Of a stretch of DNA of 13,204 nt, positions 1 through 7,104 are shown piece by piece; position 1 is the first letter of the stretch, and the number at the start of each line of letters is the position of its first letter. This stretch comes from Saccoglossus kowalevskii. Taxonomy: Eukaryota > Hemichordata > Enteropneusta > Harrimaniidae. The notes under the pieces are model-generated. The model saw nothing but the letters and a program-made list of their open reading frames with translations. It had not been told where the DNA came from and made no database searches. The stretch covers positions 142,327-155,530 of the forward strand of contig NW_003143806.1 of NCBI RefSeq assembly GCF_000003605.2, written 5' to 3'. A program made the translations under genes and the position numbers.

Positions 1-220
1 TGACTTGACACCCTAAGATGCTGAAAACATCCTGACTTGACACCCTAAGATGCTGAAAACATCCTGACTTGACACCCTAAGATGCTGAAAACATCCTGAC
101 TTGACACCCTAAGATGCTGAAAACATCCTGACTTGACACCCTAAGATGCTGAAAACATCCTGACTTGACACCCTAAGATGCTGAAAACATCCTGACTTGA
201 CACCCTAAGATGCTGAAAAC
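1..220. repeat. 32-bp minisatellite, 6.9 perfect copies
   Basis: The unit begins TGACTTGACACCCTAAGATG and is 32 bp long. Copies start at 1, 33, 65, 97, 129, 161 and 193, and the last stops after 28 bases, at 220. I see no mismatch between copies, so the array has been amplified or homogenised recently. There is no spacer variation, so it is not a CRISPR array. The array begins at base 1 and probably extends to the left, so its true copy number is unknown. No gene is visible in it. Confidence 0.97.
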
Positions 221-712
221 TCAATAACAGCCTATTCTATTTCTGATGCTGTTTCTTGCAAATACCGTAGCTGTTGAATTTATTTCGGAAAATATATTAC
301 TTGACATGTCAATAGCATCAAACTAAAGTTTACCAAATTTAACTAATGTTAAGATGAAAAACAGTAGACTTCTGAAGCATTCAAACAATAACAAATTTTA
401 TATTTTATTTGCATCTATTATCATTCATATTAAATAATGAATTTTGATATAGAAAAATCACTTTATTTATTTAATAAATTATAAAATGGTCAAACATGAA
501 AATAGTACATATGACTGACATATGGCTAGAGAACAACACAAACACTACAAATTAGAGAGATGAAATAGTCTTGTATATATCAATGTGTTGTACTATGAGG
601 TGCAGATAAAAAGAGAACATTATTTCTCATTTGTCAGCAATTATCAAAGTGTAAATGTTTATTATCAAATAAAAATAATTTATGAGAGCTTTTAATTCAC
701 TTTTATTATCTT
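221..712. other. AT-rich intergenic or intronic DNA, no gene seen
   Basis: This is AT-rich sequence between two minisatellites. No reading frame, tRNA-like fold or terminal repeat could be supported. The only small structure noted is a perfect 12-bp palindrome, TTGACATGTCAA, at 301-312, which could easily be chance. Confidence 0.6.
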
Positions 713-831
713 AATGTGTTTACAGAGTGAACCACTGATAAATGTGTTTACAGAGTGAACCACTGATAAATGTGTTTACAGAGTGAACCACTGATAAATG
801 TGTTTACAGAGTGAACCACTGATAAATGTGT
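713..831. repeat. 28-bp tandem repeat, about 4.25 copies
   Basis: The unit starts AATGTGTTTACAGAGTGAAC and is 28 bp long. Perfect copies lie at 713-740, 741-768, 769-796 and 797-824, followed by a 7-base partial copy. The copies are identical, so the array is young. The first bases of the array blend with the flanking TTAATGTG, and the array stops where TGTCTGTT replaces the expected TGTTTACA. Nothing suggests that it is coding. Confidence 0.96.
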
Positions 832-1040
832 CTGTTGCAAGTTTAAATGGATTCTGAAAATACAGCTAAAGGAGAACTAATGTATATGCTATGTTAAATA
901 ATTCAGACCTAGGAAGTGAGATGCATCATGGGAGTACACAATGCTTCATTCATTAAATGAGTTATACATTGATTCAAATTCTAAACTCATTTAATCCTTC
1001 AATTCTATTTCCAATTAAAGGAAGGTGCCTTTTTATGTAG

Positions 1041-1467
1041 GAAATCCTATATTACAGGTTTGGACCAAGCATTGATTTTATGTTGCCTTTAAAGGTTTAT
1101 GAAATATTTGTAAAACAAATTGAGCATAGTTTGTCTGCATACACATATGAACAGGCTATTGGGGATGAATTTCATGTATTACTCACATGTAAAAATAGTC
1201 AGATTGTACAAGCTCATACTAAATTTGAAGCTGAATTAGCAATTTATGATGATAACATTTGCAAGTTATCAACTCATGAGAAATTCAAGTGCTTGCTAGG
1301 CACTAAAGATAGCTTCATTGTCAATTGCTTGGGAAAATTTATTGATTTTATTTCTAAGCTTTAGTTTAGTCTATTGTTTTGTTTATGTTTTTCTTGACCA
1401 TTGATTTATTGTATGTTTTTTTTTTTCATTCATGCTAAATTTTGTGTCAAATAAAATATCTATCTAC
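1041..1467 (+). mobile_element. Decayed 3' end of a non-LTR retrotransposon (CR1/L2-like)
   Basis: A reverse-transcriptase C-terminal remnant at 1080-1364 is followed by about 100 bp of T-rich 3' UTR. A terminal stretch CAAATAAAATATCTATCTAC at 1448-1467 contains AATAAA and ends in a short TATC-type repeat. That ending resembles the microsatellite-like tails of CR1/L2-type LINEs. The left boundary is uncertain: the frame is open from 1041, just after a TAG, but only the part from about 1100 resembles the family. I found no convincing target-site duplication, so the ends are approximate. The CR1/L2 assignment comes from remembered family patterns, not a search. Confidence 0.62.
1080..1364 (+). 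pseudogene. LINE reverse transcriptase, extreme C-terminal fragment
   Basis: The 94-residue frame carries IGDEFHVLLTC at residues 27-37 and ends with LGKFIDFISKL. Both fit the C-terminal domain that follows the reverse-transcriptase core in CR1/L2-type ORF2 proteins. In that domain a CCHC-type knuckle (C-x2-C ... H-x4-C) normally occurs. Here His32 and Cys37 remain, but the two expected upstream cysteines appear replaced, in SAYT at residues 19-22. The fragment lacks the endonuclease and all catalytic reverse-transcriptase motifs, so it cannot be active. It is unlikely to be a host gene: the methionine is simply an internal codon of a longer ancestral frame, and the stop at 1362-1364 is probably the native ORF2 stop. 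Confidence 0.6.
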
Positions 1468-2163
1468 ATTGTATCTATGAACTCGGTATATCTCAGTATT
1501 TATATGTAGATTACTTGACAGTTCTGCGTGGAAAACTCCAGCAAAATGAATTAAAATGACTAATAACTCACCTCCATTTGTCAAAACTGTTTATGCTTAG
1601 TGACATCCCAATCACAACCAGAAAGAACCCACAAATACATGCATGTCCACAAACCTTCAAACTTGTGTAGAGCGCCCTCAACTTATATAGTCATCGGTGC
1701 ATTTGTTTGTTTTACAAAACAAATACAAAATACCAGTATAAAAGTTATACTTTAATGCTATTGAAATGGTAGGATAAAGAATCATAAAACAATTCAAGAA
1801 ATAAATTTATTACAAACAATTATTATTATTCCACAAAATAGACAAGCAAACTAGAGTACAAGCTCCACTTACAACACAGTTCAAAGTATTTTTGCACACT
1901 CCAGATACACAGACCATACATTAAAATTAATGTACTTATCAAGACAATAAGATACCAAACCTGTTTGGAAAACTTTATAGTGTTGATGATTGGGAGGCTT
2001 ACAACATACATATAAGACATGAAAGCACAGTGACCACTACAGTGGCTGTTACCTTCAATGTCAGTATCTATGCTGTTATGTGCAACAAAATGTCAGAAAG
2101 GAAAGAGAAAAATGTGAATTAACAGCATATCTATAAAATTGTCAGAAATGTATATTAAAGGTC
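1468..2163. other. No gene seen; AT-rich spacer
   Basis: This is unassigned sequence between the LINE remnant and the 26-bp minisatellite. A short hairpin, TTTGTTTT-AC-AAAACAAA, lies at 1706-1723. A 64-codon minus-strand frame at 1826-2020 encodes a hydrophobic, cysteine-containing peptide. It has no recognisable domain, and its length is unremarkable for AT-rich DNA, so I do not call it a gene. Confidence 0.55.
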
Positions 2164-2805
2164 AATTGATGTGGGTCCCATACAGCATTGTTTGATGTGG
2201 GTCCCATAAGGTGATGTTTGATGTTGTCCTATATGGCACTGTGTTTGATGTGGGTCCCATACGGTGTTGTGTTTGATGTGGGTCCCATACACCATTGTTT
2301 GATGTGGGTCCCATAAGGTGATGTTTGGTGTTGGTTTCATACAGCATTGTTTGATGTGGGTTCCAAACAGTGTTGTATTTGATGTGGGTCCCATACAACA
2401 GTGTTTGATGTGGGTCCCATACGACATTGTGTTTGATGTGGGTCCCATATGGCAAAGTTTGGTGTGGGTCCCACACGGCGATGTTTGATGTTGTCCTATA
2501 TGGTGTTGTTTTTGATGTGGGTCCCATACAGCATTGTTTGATGTGGGTCCCATAAGGCGATGTTTGATGTGGGTCCCATACAGCATTGCTTGATGTGGGT
2601 CCCATACGACGATGGTTGGTGTTGCTCTCACATGGAATTGTTTGATGTGGGTCCCATACAGCATTGTATTTGATGTGGCTCCCATGCGGCATTGTGTTTA
2701 ATTAATGTGGGTCCCATATGCTATTGTGTTGGATGTGGGTCCCATACAGCATTGTTGGTGTGGATCCCATACGGCGATGTTTGATGTGGGTCCCATACCG
2801 CGATG
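2164..2805. repeat. 26-bp minisatellite, about 24 diverged copies
   Basis: The recurrent core is GATGTGGGTCCCATAC, followed by a variable GCATTG/GCGATG/GTGTTG segment and TTT. Most units are 26 bp. Several are 28 bp through an added TG or TA, and one near 2697 is longer. Copies differ at many sites, so the array is older than the 32-bp and 28-bp arrays. A rare variant, TTTGATGTTGTCCTATATGG, occurs at 2217-2236 and 2484-2503, suggesting a larger duplication within the array. The unit has no stop codon in any minus-strand frame, so two overlapping 176-codon frames (2155-2685 and 2162-2692) arise automatically. They repeat MGPTSN, YGTHIK and VWDPHQ peptides and are not evidence of a gene. Confidence 0.95.
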
Positions 2806-3470
2806 TGTACAACATTCATAAAATACAATGTTTACACAAAATTCACACAGAACAATGATAGAACAATGACTACTCCTTTTAATTATTTGTCATGATTTTC
2901 TTATTTGGGTATTTTCATTCAGAAATATCTCTTGATATTTCACGATAGTACTTCGAAAAAGTACATTTTCACTCCTGGATCATTAGAGAGGATTCATATG
3001 AACAATGAAATAAACATTGTTTTCAGCAACATACAGTGCATTTTTTAAAATAAAGCAATTATTTGAGCAGTACATGTACAGAAACTAACATTAGTAGAAT
3101 TATCTTTCACTGATTTAAACTAACCACAATAACACCCACCTCCCCAAGTGTCAGAGGTTAAATAATTATATCAAATAGTTTTCCAATCTGAATTTGATAT
3201 CATATAACTATACACATTTTGCAATACCACGGGTGGGCTAAGTGTTTCACAAAATCCATTACTGAGTGAAATTAATGTGCTCATGAATGAGATCGAGGAG
3301 TGTAAATTACTGAGTGTGGTTTTGATAAAAGATAACATATTTAAATTGCAATATATACATTTGAGCAACATCTGTTGAAATTTTGAAAGACACATTTTGA
3401 GATTTCTTAAATGAAACAGACAAATGTTCACAAGTAGGAAATATTTGACAGTGCTCTTTAGATAGGAAGT
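2806..3470. other. No gene seen; spacer before LINE insertion
   Basis: This AT-rich sequence separates the minisatellite from the LINE target site. A minus-strand frame of 102 codons at 3171-3479 is the longest one outside repeats here. It has no motif I recognise, is rich in Leu, Ser and Asn as expected of AT-rich DNA, and runs into the target-site duplication of the neighbouring LINE at its start. I leave it uncalled. Confidence 0.5.
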
Positions 3471-3482
3471 AATGTTCATGAA
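3471..3482. repeat. Target-site duplication, left copy (12 bp)
   Basis: AATGTTCATGAA lies immediately before the point where LINE coding sequence begins. The identical 12 bases occur at 4272-4283, right after the A-tail of the element. The leading A residues of the right copy could in part belong to the tail, so the duplication is at least 10-11 bp. Confidence 0.9.
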
Positions 3483-3484
3483 GA

Positions 3485-4188
3485 TGTGGGAGATATCTTA
3501 TCTATCTGTACTCAGCAAAACGCTGCATTAAATATTGGGCAAAATTAATTTCCATGCCAAATTCAAGGTACCCCAAGAAATGTTACAATATGCTATACAA
3601 TATCGAAAAATCGGGAAACAGAACAAAACACACCTGGATCAGTGACATCCAAAATTTACTTTCCATTTGTAATATGAATGGTGCTTGGCATGCACAAGAA
3701 GTTGGAAATGTTAATGTGTTTATAAATACATTTGTGGAACGATTCAAACAGTAGCTTTCTTTGGTATGGCGGGCTGACTTGTGTACTTTAGTCAAGTTAG
3801 ATACTTACTGCCAATTTAAAACTAGCATAGAACCAAAAAGATATTTGTTTTCTGTTCATATTCAAACCCATATGCAATCACTATCTCGGCTACGATGTTC
3901 ATCACATTGTTTACAAATTGAAAAGACAGAGGTCATCTAGAAAGAGATCAATGTATGTGCAAGCTTTGCAATATGAATTGTATTGAAAACGAGTTCCATT
4001 TTTTATTAGTTTGTAATTTTTATAACCACATTAGATGTCTCTATATCCCACACTACTACTGCACCCCACCAACTGTAAATAAATTTATCAAATTACTGAA
4101 AACTCAAAATGATGTACTTCTACAGCGTTTAGCTGCGTTTGTATTTAATGCTATGAAACTTAGGAGGGAAGTCGCTGAAATATTGTAA
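3485..4188 (+). pseudogene. LINE ORF2 reverse transcriptase C-terminus, broken by one stop and one frameshift
   Basis: In one frame from 3485 the peptide includes GRYLIYLYSAKRCIKYW and then RYPKKCYNMLYNIEKSG, which are typical of the region after the polymerase core in CR1-like ORF2. That frame meets an in-frame TAG at 3752-3754, after FVERFKQ. It continues in the same frame through SLVWRADL and SLSRLRCSSHCLQIEK to about 3925. There a frameshift, between about 3920 and 3930, moves the reading into another frame. That frame carries RGHLERDQCMCKLCNMN, then a CCHC-type knuckle (CKLC ... EFHFLLVC) and the ending MKLRREVAEIL, with the stop at 4186-4188. The knuckle is intact. Two disabling lesions in about 230 codons indicate moderate age. 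The polymerase catalytic motifs lie upstream and were lost by 5' truncation. Confidence 0.85.
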
Positions 4189-4216
4189 ATAATTTAAATA
4201 TTTTGTATTTACTGTT

Positions 4217-4247
4217 TTGGGCCGATGGCCAAGTATCAGTTAATAAA
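4217..4247 (+). promoter_or_regulatory. LINE 3' UTR hairpin and polyadenylation signal
   Basis: TTGGGCCGATGGCCAA at 4217-4232 can fold into a six-pair stem (TTGG, bulged G, CC against GGCCAA) with loop GAT, and AATAAA follows at 4242-4247. A 3' hairpin is a plausible recognition element for the LINE reverse transcriptase on its own RNA. Whether it served that role here is inference. Confidence 0.45.
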
Positions 4248-4271
4248 GATCCTACTTATTATGAAAAAAAA

Positions 4272-4283
4272 AATGTTCATGAA
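4272..4283. repeat. Target-site duplication, right copy (12 bp)
   Basis: AATGTTCATGAA is identical to 3471-3482 and immediately follows the A-rich tail of the LINE. Deleting one copy and the 789-bp insert restores a continuous empty site, in which GATAGGAAGT leads through the duplicated bases into ATTTAGCTG. Confidence 0.9.
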
Positions 4284-4582
4284 ATTTAGCTGTTGTAAAC
4301 TACACTATTAAAAGACTCACTTGTATATATTTCTAGTGGCACAAATAGTAAATAAATAAACAAAATTACACATCAACATATGACAAGCTCCCTCTCTATT
4401 TCTGATTTAAAAATGTTCCACCATGACATGTATTAACAGTTTAGACACCACAAATTGTCAATTATGCTGATAAAGTTATGTGACATATCCAGAGTTCTTA
4501 TCTCTAACCTTAAATGCATGTTTATGTTGTTAGAATAGCAGTACCTAACTGTTCTGGTCAAAAACATTACATGTGCATAGAA
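4284..4582. other. No gene seen; AT-rich spacer
   Basis: This is AT-rich sequence between the first dated LINE and a foldback-element fragment. No reading frame or structured RNA could be supported. Confidence 0.5.
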
Positions 4583-4649
4583 CAAAATTTATTTTCCTTC
4601 ACCAAAAATAGCAAAAACAAAATCCAAGTGAAAATAAAGTATTTTACAG
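4583..4649 (+). mobile_element. Right-end fragment of the foldback MITE family
   Basis: AAAATAAAGTATTTTACAG at 4631-4649 is followed by TA. It closely matches the right terminal inverted repeat of the fuller element at 8097-8305 (AAAATAAAGTATTCCACAG, then TA), with two differences. The preceding ATCCAAGTG matches that element's ATTCCAGCG. A matching left end is not visible nearby, so this is a truncated copy and its left limit is a guess. Confidence 0.6.
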
Positions 4650-4752
4650 TAGTTGATTAAACAGGCTATGTAGACTTAGCAAGACATGCTAATTCATGGA
4701 TTAATTCACAAATATAATTCCAACATTTCTCAATAACACAAAATTTAATGTA

Positions 4753-4766
4753 AATTCATAACATAC
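4753..4766. repeat. Target-site duplication, left copy (14 bp)
   Basis: AATTCATAACATAC directly precedes the first in-frame codon of a LINE remnant and is repeated exactly at 5130-5143, after the poly-A tail. A 14-bp exact direct repeat at precisely those places is strong evidence for LINE-type insertion. Confidence 0.93.
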
Positions 4767-4904
4767 AAAAATAAATTAAGAACAGATAGTTTGTGTAAAT
4801 ACTGTCAAAATGAGGAAAATTTAGAACATTTGTTCTGGTATTGTTCAACTGCACAAAGTTTTGGAATTAATGAAATTCAACAGTTTATAAAAGAAAAGAA
4901 ATGA
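4767..4904 (+). pseudogene. Last 45 codons of a LINE reverse transcriptase ORF
   Basis: The frame opens with the first base of the insertion (AAA AAT AAA TTA) and reads NKLRTDSLCKYCQNEENLEH, then LFWYCSTAQSFG, ending in FIKEKK before TGA at 4902-4904. The C-x2-C ... H-x4-C arrangement (CKYC ... HLFWYC) is the CCHC-type knuckle found near the C-terminus of many LINE ORF2 proteins. There is no start codon and no catalytic domain. No internal stop or frameshift is present, consistent with a young insertion, though the fragment is short. It is not a functional protein gene. Confidence 0.82.
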
Positions 4905-5129
4905 ACCCCCTCCCTCATACACTCACTAACAACAACAGCCCCCCCCCCCCAACCATTTTTTTTATTTCCACTTTTCCCCCTTCTTTTTTCTTATTTCTAA
5001 TATTGCTTCATTTTATGTTGTTAATTATCTTTTTGTAAATCTTTTTGACATGTAAGATTATTTTGAAGTAATGTACTTTTTTGGGAAAATATATGAATAA
5101 AAAAAATTATAAAAGAAAAAAAAAAAAAG
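4767..5129 (+). mobile_element. 5'-truncated LINE insertion, 363 bp, poly-A tailed
   Basis: The insert holds the last 45 codons of a reverse-transcriptase ORF, a 3' UTR of about 190 bp with a 12-base C run at 4939-4950, AATAAA at 5096-5101 and a 3' A-rich tail (5111-5128). It is flanked by an exact 14-bp duplication. Its zinc-knuckle sequence and tail differ from the neighbouring LINE at 3483-4271, so it is a separate family, one with a true poly-A tail. Severe 5' truncation makes it non-autonomous. I cannot name the clade with confidence. Confidence 0.9.
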
Positions 5130-5143
5130 AATTCATAACATAC
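5130..5143. repeat. Target-site duplication, right copy (14 bp)
   Basis: AATTCATAACATAC is the exact copy of 4753-4766 and begins right after the A-rich tail of the LINE at 4767-5129. Confidence 0.93.
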
Positions 5144-5540
5144 TAAATGTGTGTGAATTCGGAATCTTGTCACATGATATAGCGCAAGTCATATAACAGG
5201 TCTATGTGGTATGCAAATACTGTCAGTATAGCTAATCAGATAATGAGGGCACAGTCTGATAAACAAATACTATTTGCATATACCTGTATAGTCATCAACT
5301 ATACTTGGCATTGGGAAATATCACAAATAAGATATGATTCAGTGATATACATTGACCTCACACACCTGTTAATCTCCGACCTTTAATTTGGAAAAAATAT
5401 TAAAAACCAAACAATAAAGTGGTAACAAAACTTGCAGGTTGTTGCAGGTTATTCAGTTTGGGTCTATGACAGATAACTGCCCATTCATTACACATACACC
5501 AATCCCTATTACAGGAACCTTACCACCCCTACACAAAATG
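5144..5540. other. No gene seen; AT-rich spacer
   Basis: No recognised element lies here. A 60-codon + strand frame at 5204-5386 has no domain signal and is not called. A short direct doublet, TTGCAGGTT, occurs twice with an 11-bp period near 5433-5452. Confidence 0.5.
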
Positions 5541-5642
5541 GTTTGACCTACTTTGATGTGAATACTTAAGAATGGTGGACAAGTATTATGTATGTTTCAT
5601 TGTCGGTCTCCTAGTGAGCTAGAAAGTAGCCCACATTATAGG
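5541..5642 (+). mobile_element. Possible LTR fragment upstream of a primer-binding-site-like sequence
   Basis: If 5643-5660 is a retroelement primer-binding site, the preceding bases should be the end of a 5' LTR. The sequence has a plausible LTR-like terminus, CCCACA, at 5631-5636, and a TGT at 5557, but no second LTR, gag or pol sequence is present in the window. LTR limits cannot be fixed and the call depends entirely on the neighbouring site. Confidence 0.25.
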
Positions 5643-5660
5643 TGGTGTCAGAGTGCGGGA
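5643..5660 (+). other. tRNA-Leu-type primer-binding-site-like sequence (LTR element relic)
   Basis: TGGTGTCAGAGTGCGGGA has the layout of a primer-binding site: TGG pairs with the tRNA CCA end, then T with the discriminator base A. GTCAGAG pairs with the acceptor stem of a tRNA-Leu of the GTCAGAG type, and TGCGG pairs with the T-stem. Gypsy-like LTR elements of molluscs, such as Steamer, are known to use tRNA-Leu primers. The match is to a remembered tRNA class, not to a tRNA in this window, and no retroelement genes follow. Confidence 0.45.
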
Positions 5661-6501
5661 AACTCACAGTGAACAAAGTCGGATAACAACTGACTGAGCA
5701 AAACACAAGGCAAGTATACTTTATAAAGCTGTGTCTATTACCAGGTAAAACTTTGTGAGTACAAGCTTACATGTATGGCTATATAACTGTATGTTAGCTT
5801 CATTCATTGTGTAAATCTAACAAATAATAAAGCATGCTTTTTTGGGTCACATGGCTGTGTTATAATCCCTCATAGAAAACAAAAGTTGTACTTCCTGTGT
5901 TGATTAACCTTTCTTGTTTATAAGGAAGTCTGTTTCTATCTAGGGGTTCATTCATTTTAATTCACAGTAGTAATCCCCAGAGTTTGTCTTGTCAGGACAG
6001 CATTATATGTTTTCATATTCCCCCCCCCCTCTCACATTCCTCCCTGTATTCTTCAAATGTTGCTTATTTGTTAAGATGCATAAGAAAGAAACAGATGGGC
6101 TCAGGGTGAACCATTTGTAAACCTTGGGAAAGAGAAAAGAAAGAGAAAAGCAATTTATTTAAAACCTGCAAAATAAAATTAGCTGGCTGACCATTCAATT
6201 AGTTCAGAGTTATTTGCCAGAGGAAAATGTTGACAGCCCCAAATCCCTTAAGTCAAATTATTGACTTTCAGGGAGCTATGGCCAACCCCTGAATTAAAAG
6301 CTATGCAGAAATGTGAAAAACTCCAAAAGAAAAGAGTACATCAATCATGATATACTTTGTTTATTTAATCTGGTCCAGTGTAAATAACTGTCCGTGCATG
6401 ATTCATTAAAAATAATGGTAAATAGGTTTAAATTTATTTGTGAGAATTAAGACAGAACCCTCCCCTCTACACACACATGCATGCATGATATATACAGAGT
6501 A
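5661..6501. other. No gene seen; low-complexity patches
   Basis: I see no supported gene. The stretch has a ten-base C run at 6020-6029, a perfect 11-bp purine doublet (AAAGAGAAAAG twice) at 6129-6150, and an alternating CATG-rich patch near 6477-6488. No gag, pol or second LTR follows the primer-binding-site-like sequence. Confidence 0.5.
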
Positions 6502-6672
6502 GTCTACCATAAAGTACTTTATTTTCACAGAGAATTTATGTTGTTATTTTTTTGAAGGGATGAATCAGTGAAAATATCCTTTTTCTGTTATTTTATATTC
6601 ATCAAAAATCAGTGAAAATAAACTTCAAAACAGTCAAAATGTCTTTTCAGCGAAAATAATTACATCTACAAG
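6502..6672 (+). mobile_element. Degraded copy of the foldback MITE family
   Basis: Shared landmarks with the fuller element at 8097-8305 occur in the same order: TACTTTATTTTC near the left end, GAAGGGATGA followed by GTGAAAATA, then AAAAATCAGTGAAAATAAA, then TCTTTTCAGC and AAAA near the right end. The right end, CTACAAG, is followed by TA. The terminal inverted repeats are mutated and the ends are approximate. The copy is somewhat shorter than its relative, consistent with internal deletions. Confidence 0.72.
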
Positions 6673-7000
6673 TAAGTTCATTATACAACCTGTAGACTCA
6701 TTTTGAAATGATTTCCTTAGTAAAAATTATCTGATGTGTGTGCATCCTAACTTACTTTTTCAAATTTAGATCACAATTTGAATAATAAAATGTTTAAAAA
6801 GTTGTATTTATTGTCAGTTGTTAAAATGGGGATGTTGAAAAGGTTGAAATGAAATGTATGGTTACCACATTGACCAATGTTCACTGCAGTGTTTATATTA
6901 TGGTCAGTTATGTTGACTTTAGTGCTGAAGTATAAATACCTAATACTCTACAATACCAGTACTATGTGTTATGTTTACATATACAGTGAGTCTCCCACAC
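6673..7000. other. No gene seen; spacer
   Basis: This is AT-rich sequence leading into the 21-bp array. A 77-codon frame starting at 6877 runs through it into the array, but its upstream part shows no domain and it ends where the array ends. It is not called. Confidence 0.5.
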
Positions 7001-7104
7001 TTCATGAGCAGTGTGGTTCATTTCATGATCAGTGTGGTTCATTTCATGATCAGTGTGGTTCATTTCATGATCAGTGTGGTTCATTTCATGATCAGTGTGG
7101 TTCA
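7001..7104. repeat. 21-bp tandem repeat, about 4.9 copies
   Basis: The unit is TTCATTTCATGATCAGTGTG plus G. A shortened first copy with GAGCA instead of GATCA occupies 7001-7016. Four perfect copies follow at 7017-7037, 7038-7058, 7059-7079 and 7080-7100, then a partial TTCA. Because 21 is a multiple of three, two + strand frames read through as heptapeptide repeats: one as QCGSFHD, the other, at 6971-7171, as HFMISVV. The two frames cannot both be meaningful, and neither has a supported upstream gene. Each unit contains overlapping palindromes TCATGA and TGATCA. Confidence 0.95.

Larger units (their letters stand above)
3483..4271 (+). mobile_element. 5'-truncated LINE (CR1/L2-like) insertion, 789 bp
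   Basis: The element contains the C-terminal third of a reverse-transcriptase ORF, a short 3' UTR, an AATAAA at 4242-4247 and an A-rich end at 4264-4271, and is bracketed by a perfect 12-bp duplication. These are the marks of target-primed reverse transcription with 5' truncation. Coding similarity starts within the first few bases: TGT GGG AGA TAT at 3485-3496 encodes CGRY, matching the GRY motif common at this point in the family. The left boundary given by the duplication and by the protein therefore agree. The element carries no endonuclease or catalytic motif and is dead. Family assignment is from recognition, not a search. Confidence 0.88.

Noticed and set aside
1-220. Regular 32-bp repeat as a CRISPR array
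   Set aside because: The copies abut directly with no unique spacers and the context is eukaryotic; it is a plain tandem repeat.
1-220. CCCTAA within each 32-bp unit as telomeric repeat
   Set aside because: It occurs only once per unit and never in tandem, so it is a chance hexamer.
2155-2692. Two 176-codon minus-strand frames as a repeat protein gene
   Set aside because: Both are automatic products of a stop-free minisatellite unit, overlap each other in different frames, and have no non-repetitive domain.
3171-3479. 102-codon minus-strand frame as a gene
   Set aside because: It has no recognised motif and an AT-driven amino-acid composition, and its start lies in the LINE target-site duplication. 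Transcript data could change this.
3583-3795. 70-codon minus-strand frame
   Set aside because: It is antisense to the better-supported LINE reverse-transcriptase frame and is only its shadow.
5700-5712. ACACAAGGCAAGT as a GC-type splice donor of an upstream exon
   Set aside because: There is no supporting open frame or acceptor; the motif is too short to support alone.
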